In this document: positions 1 through 10,800 of the stretch, piece after piece | How the letters are laid out: every line of letters starts with the position of its first letter | How positions within the stretch are numbered: position 1 is the stretch's first letter | Assembly (NCBI GenBank): GCA_000320545.1 | Contig: ADNK01003308.1 | Location: 1-27,492 of the forward strand | Length of the DNA: 27,492 nt | Direction of reading: 5' to 3' | Source of the DNA: Bigelowiella natans CCMP2755 | Taxonomy: Eukaryota; Cercozoa; Chlorarachniophyceae | The notes under the pieces: model-generated | The model's input: the letters and a program-made list of their open reading frames with translations, nothing else | What the model was told of the DNA's origin: nothing | The model's database searches: none | Translations under genes and position numbers: made by a program

Positions 1-187
1 GATAGCTTTTGTAGTGTTTTTTGATTCCCATCTCCCTCCCTCCCCCTACCTCCCTCCTCGTTGTATGTAATATTTGCATAGGCGATATGCCTGTCTTGGC
101 TTCGCTTGTCATCTTCTTCATTTTGTATATGTATCACTATAAGTCGTTGATGTTATCGTACTCATAATCATCACAATCAACATACAG
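1..187. other. Sequence upstream of first PPR exon
   Basis: No coding signal is recognised. The 3' end (up to the AG at 186-187) reads as the tail of an intron that ends at the first PPR exon. The gene probably starts before the window. Confidence 0.4.
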
Positions 188-695
188 GATGGCGTGCCTC
201 CCGACAACTACACGTTTGTATCCGCAGCGCTACCTCTAGCACGACAAGGTTTGCTTGCTTGTGACGTGTGTTCTTAGTATTATTATGATGATGGGGTAAT
301 GATGATGATGGTGATGATTTCATCACGAATGGAGAGTGAGGAGGACAGAGGGATTGAAAACATCATATCGCAGTGGCGATCATCGTAACGGGAAGACGAT
401 GGTAAATTTTCAGACTGATTATCGCAATTTCATGAAAAAGAGAAACCGGTGTTCAGCGACTTTTCATCACCTTCCATCTTTGATTCATTCGTCCATTGAT
501 TCGTTCATTCATCATCCCAGGGCAACTTAGGGCTGTGTTGGAGATAAGGGTATACTACTACTACTACTACTAATAATAATAATAATATATCAAAAATAAT
601 ATCATTATTTTCATTTGTATCGTAGAGTTGGAAGAAAGCCAAATAGTATGAATGTCAAGAAACAGAAAGAATTGAGAGGACTAAATATAGAGAGG

Positions 696-740
<45 letters not shown>

Positions 741-967
741 AGAAGAAGAAGAAGCTTGTTTCTTTGAAAATCGGTTTATTGATTGAAAGTATGCATGGTA
801 GCTCGTGTCGGGAAATGCGAAGAAGCGCATAGTCAAGTGTTTAGATCCGACTTACCCTAACCCCCCTTATTTCTTAGAATCGGCTTTTCGAGAACGGCCG
901 TGCAAAGATAGCAGGAGGCGTAGATATGGACACGCATGCGTACAACTGTGTGCTTCTAGCAATCAAG
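188..967 (+). CDS. Pentatricopeptide (PPR)-like protein, partial, two exons recognised
   Basis: PPR proteins are helical-repeat RNA-binding proteins, mostly acting on organellar transcripts. Exon 188-248 follows a CAG and is followed by GT; it reads DGVPPDNYTFVSAALPLARQ, the classic PPR turn (GV-PD-YTF-S). Exon 878-967 lies between TTCTTAG and GTAGAT and gives 30 codons (RLFENGRAKIAGG then VDMDTHAYNCVLLAIK), again a PPR helix pair with D-x-x-x-YN. The first exon ends in phase 1 and the second starts in phase 0, so a linking exon is missing; a 20-nt candidate at 626-645 (after CGTAG, before GTATGA) would restore phase but is speculative. A possible further piece near 1221-1257 (reading GITPNS in one frame) hits a stop. 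The gene is incomplete at its 5' side and its end is not found. Family call moderate, exon limits moderate. Confidence 0.55.
552..586. repeat. (TAC)n/(TAA)n microsatellite
   Basis: Trinucleotide run changing from ACT units to AAT units, in the presumed PPR intron. Confidence 0.9.
700..754. repeat. (GA)n followed by (GAA)n microsatellite
   Basis: Pure AG dinucleotides changing into AGA triplets, inside the presumed PPR intron. Confidence 0.95.
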
Positions 968-1049
968 GTAGATAATGTATTAGGAATGCATGTGCCTACT
1001 ACTGTTTCTTTTGCATTCTTGTATTTCACCCGTGACCTATATATCTATA

Positions 1050-1104
1050 CATGATGATGATGATGATGATGAGGAGGAGGAGGAGGAGGAGGAGGAGGAG
1101 GAGG
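1050..1104. repeat. (GAT)n(GAG)n microsatellite
   Basis: ATG/GAT triplets run directly into GAG triplets. On the minus strand this yields artificial poly-Pro/poly-His frames that are not genes. Confidence 0.95.
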
Positions 1105-1329
1105 AAGCGAATGATCACTCGCAGCAATAAGAGACAGCCCCAATCTACTGTATAACCACCGATAAATTATATAAAGTGATTCCGCTATTACTGTATGCTC
1201 CACCTCCTGATTAAACCAGGTATCACGCCCAATTCGCTTGGATATCGCTGAGGTGAGAGTATGAAAGGAATGAGGGTTAGAAGATAGAGAGTTGAATAAG
1301 TTGGACAATAAAAGTATGAATTTCATCGA

Positions 1330-2334
1330 GCTAGTTCAAGGAAGACGTAACGTTTACAGTCGGTCGATAACATTGTCATGCGGCACGTCTGGCTGTGACA
1401 CAGGACATGGTCGATCGGCCGATCTTGTTGTTAATCTCTATGTCTCATCGGTTATTTTTATTATGAATTCGATGGTAAAATATAGGATGTCTTGTTGGAA
1501 ATGATTCAAAACGAAGTGGAGATGGATTCACACTCCCAGAAACACATTCATAGCATAGAAAAAGCGGCACGCAGGGAAGGATACCTCTTTAGTAGGTTGA
1601 AGCAGCGTCATTATTTCAGGTAGTTTACTTTAGTGATGACGTATTGAGAGCATGGCAGGTAACTTGCAGTACGTTGTTCCTGTCACAAAATGAAAAGGAT
1701 GCTGAGAATCATCTCATAGCATTTGCGTCGTCGTATACACCATTATATGCTAATTGTCAGGTAAAATTAAAGGTCAGTGTTGCTATGCGTAATAAATCAA
1801 TGCTCATGCATTTGCTCATGCAATGTTTGTAGACTGGTGCGAGCCTTTCTGTGAGGCGCCTTTGCTAGGTTAGACAAGGCGCGCATCATTGTGCACTTAT
1901 GTGCACATCGATCGCATTGAGAAATCTAGAAATGTTGGCTAGCTAGCCATCAGTTGGAGCATTAGCCATCGCTAGACCGATGTGACGGAGGCCACGCTAG
2001 CACGCATGGATGCACGTCTAGACGTGCGTCTAGATCTCATGTTGCACGAGCAACAATGTGGCATGCAATGGAGACAAGTTGCACCTGTAGATGTGTCCGA
2101 TCCATGATGAAGACATTCTGGCATAGATTCATGGACTCCATAAATTGCTAGTTTCTTTGGTGATTCAGCCAGTGCATCAACTGCAGCCATTGCACAATCC
2201 AGAAGTTGATGCACTCTGGCACTCTGGACACTGTCATTTTCCCCCAAGCTAGCAAGAACGCCGATGCGATGAGATGCAAACATTCTAGCAGTCCTCTGCT
2301 AGCTCAGAGCTAGCTAGCTAGGTGCACGCCCACA
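1330..2334. other. Intergenic DNA, 3' part rich in CTAG/TGCA palindromes
   Basis: No gene recognised. From about 1830 on, short palindromes (CTAG, GCTAGC, TGCA, GTGCAC) are very dense. A minus-strand open frame at 1972-2283 has a Cys/Arg/Ser-rich end and no recognisable family, so it is not called as a gene. Confidence 0.5.
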
Positions 2335-2837
2335 CGCGTTCCAGCTCACGGCCCAACCTTCAGAATCTTTGAGCTGCTGGAAGGCAAAATCAGTGGTGGT
2401 TCCAATGCGTTTGAATCCAAGAAATCATTGGACGTGCCAACTCATCCACGCGCCCGCCTCCACTGATGCATTCCACTTGATGACGATTGAACTTGTTTCA
2501 GCTTTCCAGTTTCCTTTTTCGGGATGGCCATGATCTGCTCGCTTCTTCTCCCGTGGGAGGTCGTGCACCCAACGCTCGTTCCAATTCTTTGTCAACCAGA
2601 CACTTGCTAGACTTGACAATCTCCAAGTGACCCTCTTTGGAACTTCAAAGTTGACGGCGCAAAAACGCGTTTGCTTTCCCTGTCATCGACATGTGCCTTT
2701 TGCTCAATGAGACGCTTGAGCTGAGGAAGGTTGTTGTCCCTCCGGGCGGCACCAATGAGCTCAGAAGCACACATGTTTTGCCGACTGCCATCGGACACCA
2801 GCAGTTCCACCGAGTTGAGATGATGATCTCGTTTCAA
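2335..2837 (-). pseudogene. Decayed coding remnant with an ankyrin-like stretch
   Basis: Read on the minus strand from 2837, one frame contains ELIGAARRDNNLPQLKRLIE followed by QKAHVDD, which resembles one ankyrin repeat (hAAr-gn-eqlk-Li-ga-vd). That frame stops near 2607. A second, overlapping frame is protein-like over about 85 residues (for example EVPKRVTW, then LTKNWNERWVHDLP), meets an in-frame TGA near 2425 and then continues in the same frame (FAFQQLKDSEGWAVSWNACG) to about 2335. One frame change plus one stop fit a pseudogene; an unrecognised intron is the alternative. No family is assigned beyond the single ankyrin-like unit. Confidence 0.4.
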
Positions 2838-2863
2838 CTACTAGCAAGCAGCAACTTTGCAGG

Positions 2864-2976
2864 TTGTCGCACATGTTTCTTTCCGTCCCATTATCGACTT
2901 TGCGACACGGTAGATCACTGTCGGTATCAGACCTTGTCGCACACATTTTCTTTCCTCCTATTACAACTGTGCGACA
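2864..2976. repeat. Two imperfect 70-bp repeats with TGTCGCAC/GTGCGACA arms
   Basis: Copies begin at 2864 and 2934. Each opens with TTGTCGCACA, has a pyrimidine-rich centre (TTTCTTTCC) and closes with TGCGACAC, the reverse complement of the opening arm. In the second copy the arms are perfect 9-mers (2935-2943 and 2968-2976). They lie about 180 bp upstream of the SET gene start. Confidence 0.65.
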
Positions 2977-3157
2977 CCGGTCCCCCATTGCACAAGGGCC
3001 GCACAGGGGCGGAGTAGGATCACAGGGCAGGACTCATGGCAAAGCTCTAAACACACCTCCCTCCGATGACCTCTTCATTCAATAGAGGAAGAATGGTAGC
3101 TCAACAATCAAGACAGGTATCGTTCTAATGTGAGTGAGGGAAGGGTTAATCCAAAGT
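2977..3157. other. 5' leader of the SET gene
   Basis: An alternative start exists here: ATG at 3093 with MVAQQSRQ, then a 59-bp GT...AG interval 3117-3175 that would join in phase to VFFLVAV of the main frame. The interval is shorter than the other introns of this gene, so ATG 3158 is preferred. Confidence 0.35.
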
Positions 3158-5586
3158 ATGAGTGTTTCAAAGCAGGTGTTCTTCCTGGTCGCAGTGACCA
3201 TCATTGGCCTGATAGCAGCCCTCAGCGTTTCCAGCTTAAATACAGGCAAGATATATCCTCAAGCAGTAACATCCAGGGGTCTTCAACTTCCACACGCACG
3301 ACAATACCGTAAAGAACGCCAAAATACTTTTATCGATATTAGCACATGTTTTCTCATAACCACCTTATCTCCTTTAGATTCAGCGTTGGCAAGTACTCCA
3401 AAATCCACCCAAACCAGTTTTCGCAATATTTTCATAGCACCATCTCCTCCTCTACGACAGCAAGACCGTAGGGCTGCCCACTTCAGAGACAAAGGTGCTT
3501 TGTGCCAAAGTTGCTTCAGTAAACACAACAGCATCGCTACTTACCCTGCTAGCAGCGAGCATGTAACTGGAAGGCAGTTAAGGAATCATCTTAAGGGAAG
3601 AGTGACTCTAGGTGATTTGTCTACCTCACCCGAAGACTCGTCATACTTTTCAATATGGGAAACTCCGGTAATGCGCGAGAAGATGGAGACATTCATAGAC
3701 TGGCTCGATGACAAGGGAGTTCAGGGGCTTGAGAACGTAGGAATATCGCTGCAAGGGCAGGAGAGAGGAATTGCATTCCAGTTGGATTTACCCAAAAAAT
3801 CGAAGCTACTTCGCGTTCCAATTGAAATAATGCTGACTGACCAATTAGCACCGTACGTGTACACAGCCGACACACACTTTGTCCACTCACCTGTGCCACG
3901 GAGCTATCGTTGACTTTTTGTAGAATCACGATGTTGTTTAGTTCTTTTATAATATTTTCTATAGCGTGAGGTCATTAACCACGGAGTTTGATAACTAGGA
4001 ACGATCCTTTCAAGTATGAAAACATGCCTTGGGATGTGCGACTGGCACTCAAGCTTATTCGAGAGAAAAAAAAGAATCAGGACTCCAGGTAAATATATTT
4101 GTTACAGTAGAAATTACTTGCTACGAGGAAGCTCATTTAATATCTTGGCTACTGGTAGTTTCGGTGACATAAATTCAAAATAGCTACTGGTAGTTTCGAG
4201 TACATAAATTTGAAAAAGCTACTACGAATACCAAAACTACATCTAATCATATTTAGATCGCGAGTGTATGTTTTACGTATTTCTACACATGGAAGATTGA
4301 TTCATCATTTATTAAATTTATCACTTCAGATTTGCTCCATATATCGATATTTTGCCTTCGAAGGCTAGCGGCAATTTTCTGCCCGTATTTTGGTCTCCAC
4401 AAGAAAGAATGATGCTGGAATACCCGGACATGATCGTTAAGCTAGAGGCTATCGACAACAATCTCAACAACGCTTATAACGAATTGCTTGTGAAAGGAAA
4501 GAGAGCAAACCTTCCCCTCGATTTTACTCGAGAAGAGTTCCATTGGGCGTGGGAGATCGCGCAATCAAGAGCCTTTGCCTTTGAGACCAACCTAGGCAAA
4601 ACGTAAGTGAAATCCTGTCTTAGCAATAATATATGTTTATCATATAATTTATCTCATCGAAATATATGATGCTACGCATTCAACCATTATCACTTGAAGC
4701 AGCAGGAACCGTAGTCGTTGCTTATAACTTAGATTGCTGTACATGAATAGTAGTCACGAAATATTCTGCATATCGAGCAAAACGTAAAAACATATAGTTG
4801 GTATAAATGCCAACCTACTCACAATAAATGCAGCAAATATCGGGTAACATCTAATTAGCTTATTGTGTTTCTGGTAAAGGTATGCTTTGGCGCCTTTGGT
4901 TGACCTGTTCAATCATGGCTGTGAGGAAGGTCTTCCAACGGGGGGGGATGGAGGCAGCGGTAACGATCCCAGCACCAGAGCAAATCTCCTTTACCCTCCC
5001 ATGAACACGGTGTGGAGGGTTCGGAAGGATAAAACAGGCCGCATTGCCTTGGAAATGAGAATATGGAGCGATGTAGTCCAGACGGATACAGAAGCTCTCT
5101 TGTGCTATGGTGGCGGGGAGGGGGGCGGCGTTTCAAACGATGTTCTACTTCAAAACTATGGCTTCTGCTCGGGAGCCAACCCATCTGATGATGTGAGTAT
5201 CTTTACGTCTATGGACCAGCTCATCCGTTGGTATTTCGAGGCCAGGCCGATGGGGGAGGGGGAAAAGGGCGCAGATGGCTCCGCCCCAACTACAATACAA
5301 GATGTAGGACGGGCAGCCGTCGATTCAGTAAATCGCTTTCAAGAGACTCTCGTTCGCATGAATGAAGTGGACAAAAAGTTCTTGGAAGACCCTAGGAATG
5401 AACGAATGGCAGTGATAAATGGGGGGGAGGTCGACATCCGCATCATCATTGCATTTGCTAATATGGAGAGGAAAAGACAGGGACTTGGCATTTCAACACA
5501 ACTGGAAGATATCGATACAACATTGCCAAAAAAGCTTCTGGTCTTACGTTTGGTGGATATCTTGTAATACAGTGTTTTTTCCAGTT

Positions 5587-5639
<53 letters not shown>

Positions 5640-6438
5640 ATGTGTGTGTGTGTGTGTGTGTGCGTTTTGGATACGCCTCCACATGTAAGAACCTAATGTG
5701 CGTATCAGGTATAACGACTTCAAAACACCATTGTTGCGTGATCTTGCCATACTTGCTGGAAGTAAGAACAACCAGTGTATTTGTTGTTGCTTGCTTGTTG
5801 TTAAGATCTGTCATCATCGCATGCGGTTGAATGTATTTTTGTCGGTGGAATTGGTGTTGCAAAGAATACCCAGTGATACTCACTTCTAGGCTAAAAGTGC
5901 TTTTCAGTAAATTTTGAGTCGCAAGCTTCTAGCTTTATGTGATATATGCATGGTTAATTTAAATATTTTAAATATATGTATTATGCATATTTATATCATA
6001 TAGAAATATAAGTAAAATACTATGTTCAATTCAGGTATGTTTGATCCTGAGAAGTGGGCTGCAGAGTTGCAGAAAGGAGAGATGGATAATAGTGACGGTG
6101 GAGAACGGCACGTTGAAATGTTGGAGCGAATTCATTTTGGACAGCTGCGATTTTCAATGGAAAATATGCTTAATTTTCTTGCCAGAGTCGAGGTCATTCC
6201 AAACAATTTGGGGGGCTATTTAAAAGGCTTAGATGCTGATGAAATTTATGAAGACATAGAGCCAGTAAGATATGGCTCTAACCAGTGGACTGCGACCATG
6301 TACAGGGCCTTGAAGAAGATTTCATTGGTAGAAGCAATAATTGGCTATCTTGATAACAGCGTAGTAGGACCCTCTGATGCTGGAAACAACGCACGCAGTG
6401 GTGACGATGCCACGAATGGCGATGGACAACTGTTTTGA
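3158..6438 (+). CDS. SET-domain protein-lysine methyltransferase, RLSMT/SETD3-like, five exons
   Basis: Exons 3158-3852, 3999-4088, 4330-4602, 4880-5547 and 6035-6438 join in phase to 709 residues and a TGA stop. The N-terminus (MSVSKQVFFLVAVTIIGLIA) is a signal peptide or anchor. From about residue 176 the sequence follows Rubisco-LSMT/SETD3-type SET proteins: FIDWLDDKGV, a GI/SLQGQERGIAF block, the inserted helical region (EEFHWAWEIAQSRAFAF), the cofactor-pocket motif DLFNH (N364-H365) and the late SET motif LLCYGGG then LLQNYGF (Y429). The last exon looks like the helical substrate-binding domain. Members methylate lysine (Rubisco, ribosomal proteins) or, in SETD3, actin histidine; the substrate here is unknown. 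Oddities: a Gly-rich insert in the SET core, a 69-bp in-frame interval (3309-3377) with intron-like ends inside exon 1, an unused strong donor GTGAGT at 5193, and a weak GTTTGG donor at 5548. Secretion or plastid targeting is inferred only from the N-terminus. Confidence 0.85.
5590..5662. repeat. (TA)n(TG)n compound microsatellite in SET intron 4
   Basis: About 17 AT dinucleotides run directly into about 19 GT dinucleotides, inside the 487-bp intron 5548-6034. Confidence 0.95.
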
Positions 6439-7219
6439 GTGAATACACCTACAAATTTGTGATGATCATTTGATTGGATGCTGATGCGATGGCACTAGAC
6501 ATGCTGATGAAATGCACAGTGATGTGCACACGTACTGTTGCATCCATTTTGATCAAGCCCCTGTCATTCACACCAAAGACTCGTTCATTAGAGACATCAC
6601 GTTTCATCACACACGGTCTAGACTAGTAGACAGTGAATTAGCGCTACCTAGCTACACCGGTTTACAATAGACATACGTATATATCATATATGTAATATAT
6701 ATAATGTATATATAATACATACTGTGTCCATAGTGTTTAGCAGTTGTTCATCATGACTGTAGATGACAGTTGCAGTGCATGACTGCAGAGATGTTCATGT
6801 CACTTCCGCGCGCGCGTGTGAGAGTGAGCTCTAGAGTGCGGCAACGTCTAGCTAGCTCTCTAGCCCTGCTAGCCTAGTCGCCATTCATGCATTTGTCTCA
6901 ACTAGTCAACTACGCTGTAGCCAATCTAGCAATGCTAGAATGCCACAAAACGTTTTCCCAGTCTTGACTTGAATCAACGAGTGAATGAGTCTAGCTAGCT
7001 AGGAGTGCTGACGATGATGTAGCTAGAAGATGAAGAGCAAGAAGAAATGTGCGATGACATGTCGGGTTCCAATCCAGCCAATGACGCAGCTCAGAGGGCC
7101 ATCAGAAGTGCTAGCTAGCTAGAGCTAGAGAGTGCTTTTGCTGACTCGAAGCAGTTGGGACTGAATGGATTGCAGAATGGATTGCAGAACGCACAGTTGA
7201 GGACGCGGATGAATCATCA
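6439..7219. other. Intergenic, palindrome-rich DNA
   Basis: No intact gene. Contains many CTAG/GCTAGC words (6846-6866, 6990-7003, 7112-7130), an AT palindromic tract near 6670-6720 and short duplications such as two adjacent copies of TGGATTGCAGAA near 7167-7190. The minus strand has fragments that may be the tail of the broken gene described next. Confidence 0.5.
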
Positions 7220-7505
7220 CTAGATCAGCGTGTCCCATGACACAATGATGACATCAGCGTGTCCCGTGATCCTTTCAACCGCTTCATTGAAACACTTCTT
7301 TCTTTCTGTGACTGCTGATTTGTTGGCACGTTCAGTGAGCCAGAGTTCGTACAATCTTGCTTGAAATGGTGCTTCTTTCTCTAGTTCTCTTCTTCTTGAC
7401 ACGTTGAGAACGCGGCGATCAGCGCACTTGGCACAATTTGGCGATGAGAGTTCTGTTCAACCTTGCTAGCTTGCTTGCCTTGAGCAATTTTTCTTCTTCC
7501 TCATT
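7220..7505 (-). pseudogene. Downstream half of a decayed gene interrupted by the retrotransposon
   Basis: Minus-strand coding-like sequence. Read across the reconstructed empty site from 13222, the frame continues EENEEEEKLLKASKLARLNR then TLIAKLC, stops, and a shifted frame continues CAKCADRRVLNVSRRRELEK then EAPFQARLYELWLTERANK and ends at 7220. Charged, alpha-helical, with a C-x-x-C pair; no family recognised. The frame change and a stop indicate decay before or independent of the insertion. Confidence 0.45.
7502..7505. repeat. Target-site duplication CATT, left copy
   Basis: CATT directly precedes the TG of the 5' LTR and is repeated directly after the CA of the 3' LTR (13222-13225). A 4-bp duplication is within the Ty3-type range. 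Confidence 0.85.
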
Positions 7506-7510
7506 TGTAG

Positions 7511-7688
7511 CGCGTACCACTACGCGGGCACAAGTCACGTGCGACAACAAAGGGGTTGTCGCGGATATAGAATATAGATAACGTAGATATTAATACAGCA
7601 TAGGCACGTGGGTTCCGGCGGGACTCATGGCAGCACACCGGAAGTGTGCTGCCCCACGTGCGGCGGCATTCGCGAAAGCTTCGCGAAT
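7511..7688. repeat. Cluster of strong inverted repeats in the LTR
   Basis: Four simple hairpins: CGCGTA/TACGCG (7511-7516, 7521-7526), GCGACAAC/GTTGTCGC (7541-7548, 7555-7562), CAGCACAC/GTGTGCTG (7631-7638, 7644-7651) and ATTCGCGAA/TTCGCGAAT (7668-7676, 7680-7688). The third is enclosed by an outer 9-bp stem GCACGTGGG/CCCACGTGC (7604-7612, 7653-7661). The same structures recur in the 3' LTR. Confidence 0.85.
7536..7660. promoter_or_regulatory. Three CACGTG boxes and TATA-like tract in the LTR
   Basis: CACGTG occurs at 7536-7541, 7605-7610 and 7655-7660. This hexamer is the core of G-box/E-box sites bound by bZIP and bHLH factors. Three copies in 326 bp far exceed chance (about 0.08 expected at equal base use). 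The second and third copies are also the arms of a long hairpin. Promoter function is inferred. Confidence 0.5.
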
Positions 7689-7708
7689 GATTACGCAGTG
7701 CACGATTT

Positions 7709-7738
7709 AATAAAAATATAATCTTTAATAAAAATAAA
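7709..7738 (+). promoter_or_regulatory. AATAAA polyadenylation-signal candidates in the LTR
   Basis: AATAAA at 7709, 7727 and 7733; the matching positions in the 3' LTR (13099-13128) would end the element's transcript. Confidence 0.5.
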
Positions 7739-7836
7739 CACAACTCTTCAAAAGGAAGCAAACGTGCCTTTCCCCCCCCCTGCCTACTTGTGCACGTAGC
7801 GCCTCGGCCTGTGAACACCTTACGCGCAACAACCTT

Positions 7837-7854
7837 TGGCTTCCACACACGGGA
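7837..7854 (+). other. Candidate primer binding site
   Basis: TGG begins 6 nt after the LTR end and continues CTTCCACACACGGGA. Complements of tRNA 3' ends start with TGG. I cannot name the tRNA without a tRNA set from the host. Confidence 0.45.
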
Positions 7855-7870
7855 AACGATTTGACTAACA

Positions 7871-10800
7871 ATGTCACAGCAGCTAGAAGAACAGCAGGAC
7901 TTTGGCTCGCAGGCCGTGCAAGGGCACGAGCAGAAACAGGAAAGGAAGGGCGATACGGACGCTAAGGAAGGAGGAGGAACACCTCCACAGGCACCGCCGG
8001 GACCAGCACCCGGGATTAAGAAAGCAGATGCAGCAGCAGAGGCACTGGAGAACTTCTACGAGGCGGACGACGAGGACGTGGCCGCCGAAAGCAAGAAGGT
8101 CGTAATGGCATTACGAGCCTTGCGACCCAGGGCGAGCAACTACGCCAAACTGAAAGTATCGATAGAATACAAGTATCAGACACATGATGTTTGGGCAGCT
8201 ATCATGCAGGACATCATGGATTACGAAGCAGACTTACCTCCAGAGTGGGCAGCTTTGTTTAGGAACGACGGGGGTCTGGGCGCCTCGCGGGGGACGACCC
8301 AGAGCACCGTCAAGCAGCAGCAGCCGGTACAGCGGAACACCCAGTTCATGTCTGTTAAAACAGCACCGGTTATGATAACGAAATACAACGGGAAAAGAGG
8401 TGAGGCAAGGAGGTGGTGGAAGAACGCTAGGAGTATACTCTGCGACTTTACCCCTAACCCCACCGAAAACGACAAGCTCAAATGGCTAGCTATAATAAAG
8501 CAAGCCATGGACCTTTACGAGACAGGCAGGACCCGGATCAGGCAGCTAGAGAAAATACACACTACAGTTAGTGGGCTACGAGACGTTGAGGCGATAATGA
8601 AGGCTTTTGTAAATGAACAGGATGCTAACTCCCTACCCCAGGCTATTAGAAAATACAGAGCAATGATGCAGCATGAGAGAGAACCTGTTAGAGACTTTGC
8701 CACGCGCTTCCAGGATATGATCGACGAACTACATGATTTTAATTACAACACAGGTGATGATCAGGCAAGGTTTGAAGAGTTCAAGTTAAAGATAAAGGAA
8801 TCCACTTACGTTACGGAGAAAGGCTACACCACGATGGAGGCAGCAGTGCAGGCTATATCCCTACGCGAGCAGGAGCAGGACCGCAAGTTTACCAGCCCTA
8901 AGGTACCTGGCATAGGAAACATTAACGCTATTAAGCCGCAGCGAGACTGGTACAAGGACAGGGAAGGTAACCGACGTTGCGGATACTGCTCACGTAAAGG
9001 GAAACACACCGCTAAAGACTGCAGAGACAGGAAAGAAGGACGACCCAGGATGACGATCAGGCAGCTCAACGAACACTACGAGAAGTTAAAGAGAAAGAAA
9101 GGCAGAGGACAAGGATATAACAACAGCAAATGGCAAGGCAGCAACAACGGGAAGAACAATAAATATAAGAACAAAAAGCAGAACAGTATCAATGCTATAC
9201 AGCAGCAGATAAACGGAATATTAGATCACCTTAAGCAGGCGCCGACGAAGACAGCAGTACCAGCAACGCAGGACCAAGACAAGCCCATGACCCTAGACGA
9301 CATAAAGAACTTAGGAGTATGCAACATTAATGACGAAGACGCTAACAGGACTATCAAAGTTGCTATGACCAAGGTTAAAGTTAAAGACAGCTACGGAGAC
9401 TACAAGAAACTACCTGCCCTTTGGGATAGTGGCAGCATGCCGAAGTCCTTCATAAGCCTAAGCACAGTAAGAAGGTTAGGACTATTGGATCAAGTGACTA
9501 AGAAAGAACGTAAATATGCTCAAGCAGACGGAAGCTCTTCCATGAAGACCGTCGGTGAGCTAATGCTAAAGCTACAGATACCTGGCAGCGACGCGGAGAC
9601 CCAAATCAAGACCCGAGTAGCCATGACTTTATCCATGGAACTACTCCTCGGACAGGATGCCCTAGAAAAATTAGGGGGGATCATATCATTCTACAATCAC
9701 AAGATATACTTTGCTAAGTTGCCAAAGAAGTCAGGCAGGACCATCAGCCAGAACATGATACGGCTTGACGAGTGGACCTCTGAGTCAAGCGTTAATGCGT
9801 TAGAGTTTATGGACCTAGCGGACAACAAGCTACCTACACCTACCGAGCTACGGAAGAAGAACCCCGGCAAGACCATCCGACAGATAACGGAGCTACTGGA
9901 CAAGACCCCCCCAGCTGATGATTGGGATATCGACAAAGGCAAAAAGTACATTAATAAAATATTAAACGAGAAGTACTCTGACATCACCAAGCCGACGACG
10001 AAGCCCTCCAGCAAGCTTACCCCAGTAAAGATCGAGCTAAAGAAGGGATACGAAGAGTGCATCATCAATGACCCAGAACATAGGCGACCGGAAGCGGACT
10101 GGGAAAAGATAGAGTGGCAGATCAATGAATGGGCAAAGGAAGGGAAGATAGAGCCAAGCAACTCACCATGGAACGTGAGACATGTGCTAGCTAAGAAACC
10201 TACTTACCCTTTCTTCCGCCTGGCGCACAACTTCATCCGCCACAACCGAGTAATAAAGAGGATCCAGACACCTACACCAAGGATAGATGACGTTATTGAA
10301 CACGTCATAGGATACAAATACTACTCTTCCCTAGATAAAAATGAATCATACATGCAGACACCCATCCACAAAACCTCCCGCCCCATTACCGCGTTCTCCA
10401 GCAGGCACAGGAAGTGGCACTTCGTCGTATTCCCTTACGGCCTAAGCATATCAGGGGATGCGTTCAGTAGTCAGAACTACAGGGCATACACACATGATGG
10501 GATGGCGTCTGTGTTGTGGGTGTTTGTGTTTGTGTATGTGGATGATGACATAATATGTACCAACACAGTCGTCGCTCAGATCTTCCTCCTGGAAAATATA
10601 TTTATTAGGTTTGCACACTTCGGTTTTACTATTAGACTGCAGAAGTGTACATTCCTAGCTACAAGAATCAAGTGGTGTGGATATTACCTGGAGCAAGGCC
10701 GCATCACCCCAAACCCCGAGAAAGTAGCAGCACTACAGCAAGCCCCTAAACCTAAGAATGCAAAGGAGTTAAAGTCATTCTTGCAGACTGCAGCTTGGAT

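Larger units (their letters stand above)
7506..7831 (+). repeat. 5' LTR, 326 bp
   Basis: Begins TGTAGCGCGTA and ends TACGCGCAACA, an 11-bp imperfect terminal inverted repeat around the usual TG...CA. Contains TATA-like tracts (7564-7580), three CACGTG boxes, a set of strong hairpins between 7511 and 7688 and three AATAAA motifs. The poly-C run near 7770 is the same length in both LTRs. Confidence 0.97.

Noticed and set aside
855-866. CCCTAACCCCCC as telomere-like repeat
   Set aside because: A single copy in the polypyrimidine tract before a splice acceptor; no array.
5458-5883. Minus-strand frame across the SET intron
   Set aside because: His-Thr and Tyr-Ile runs come from the (TG)n(TA)n repeat; it is antisense to exon 4 and intron 4.
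7501-7848. Antisense open frame covering the LTR, repeated at 12849-13238
   Set aside because: Two copies exist only because the LTRs are identical. No domain is seen and the frame overlaps hairpins and poly(A) signals.
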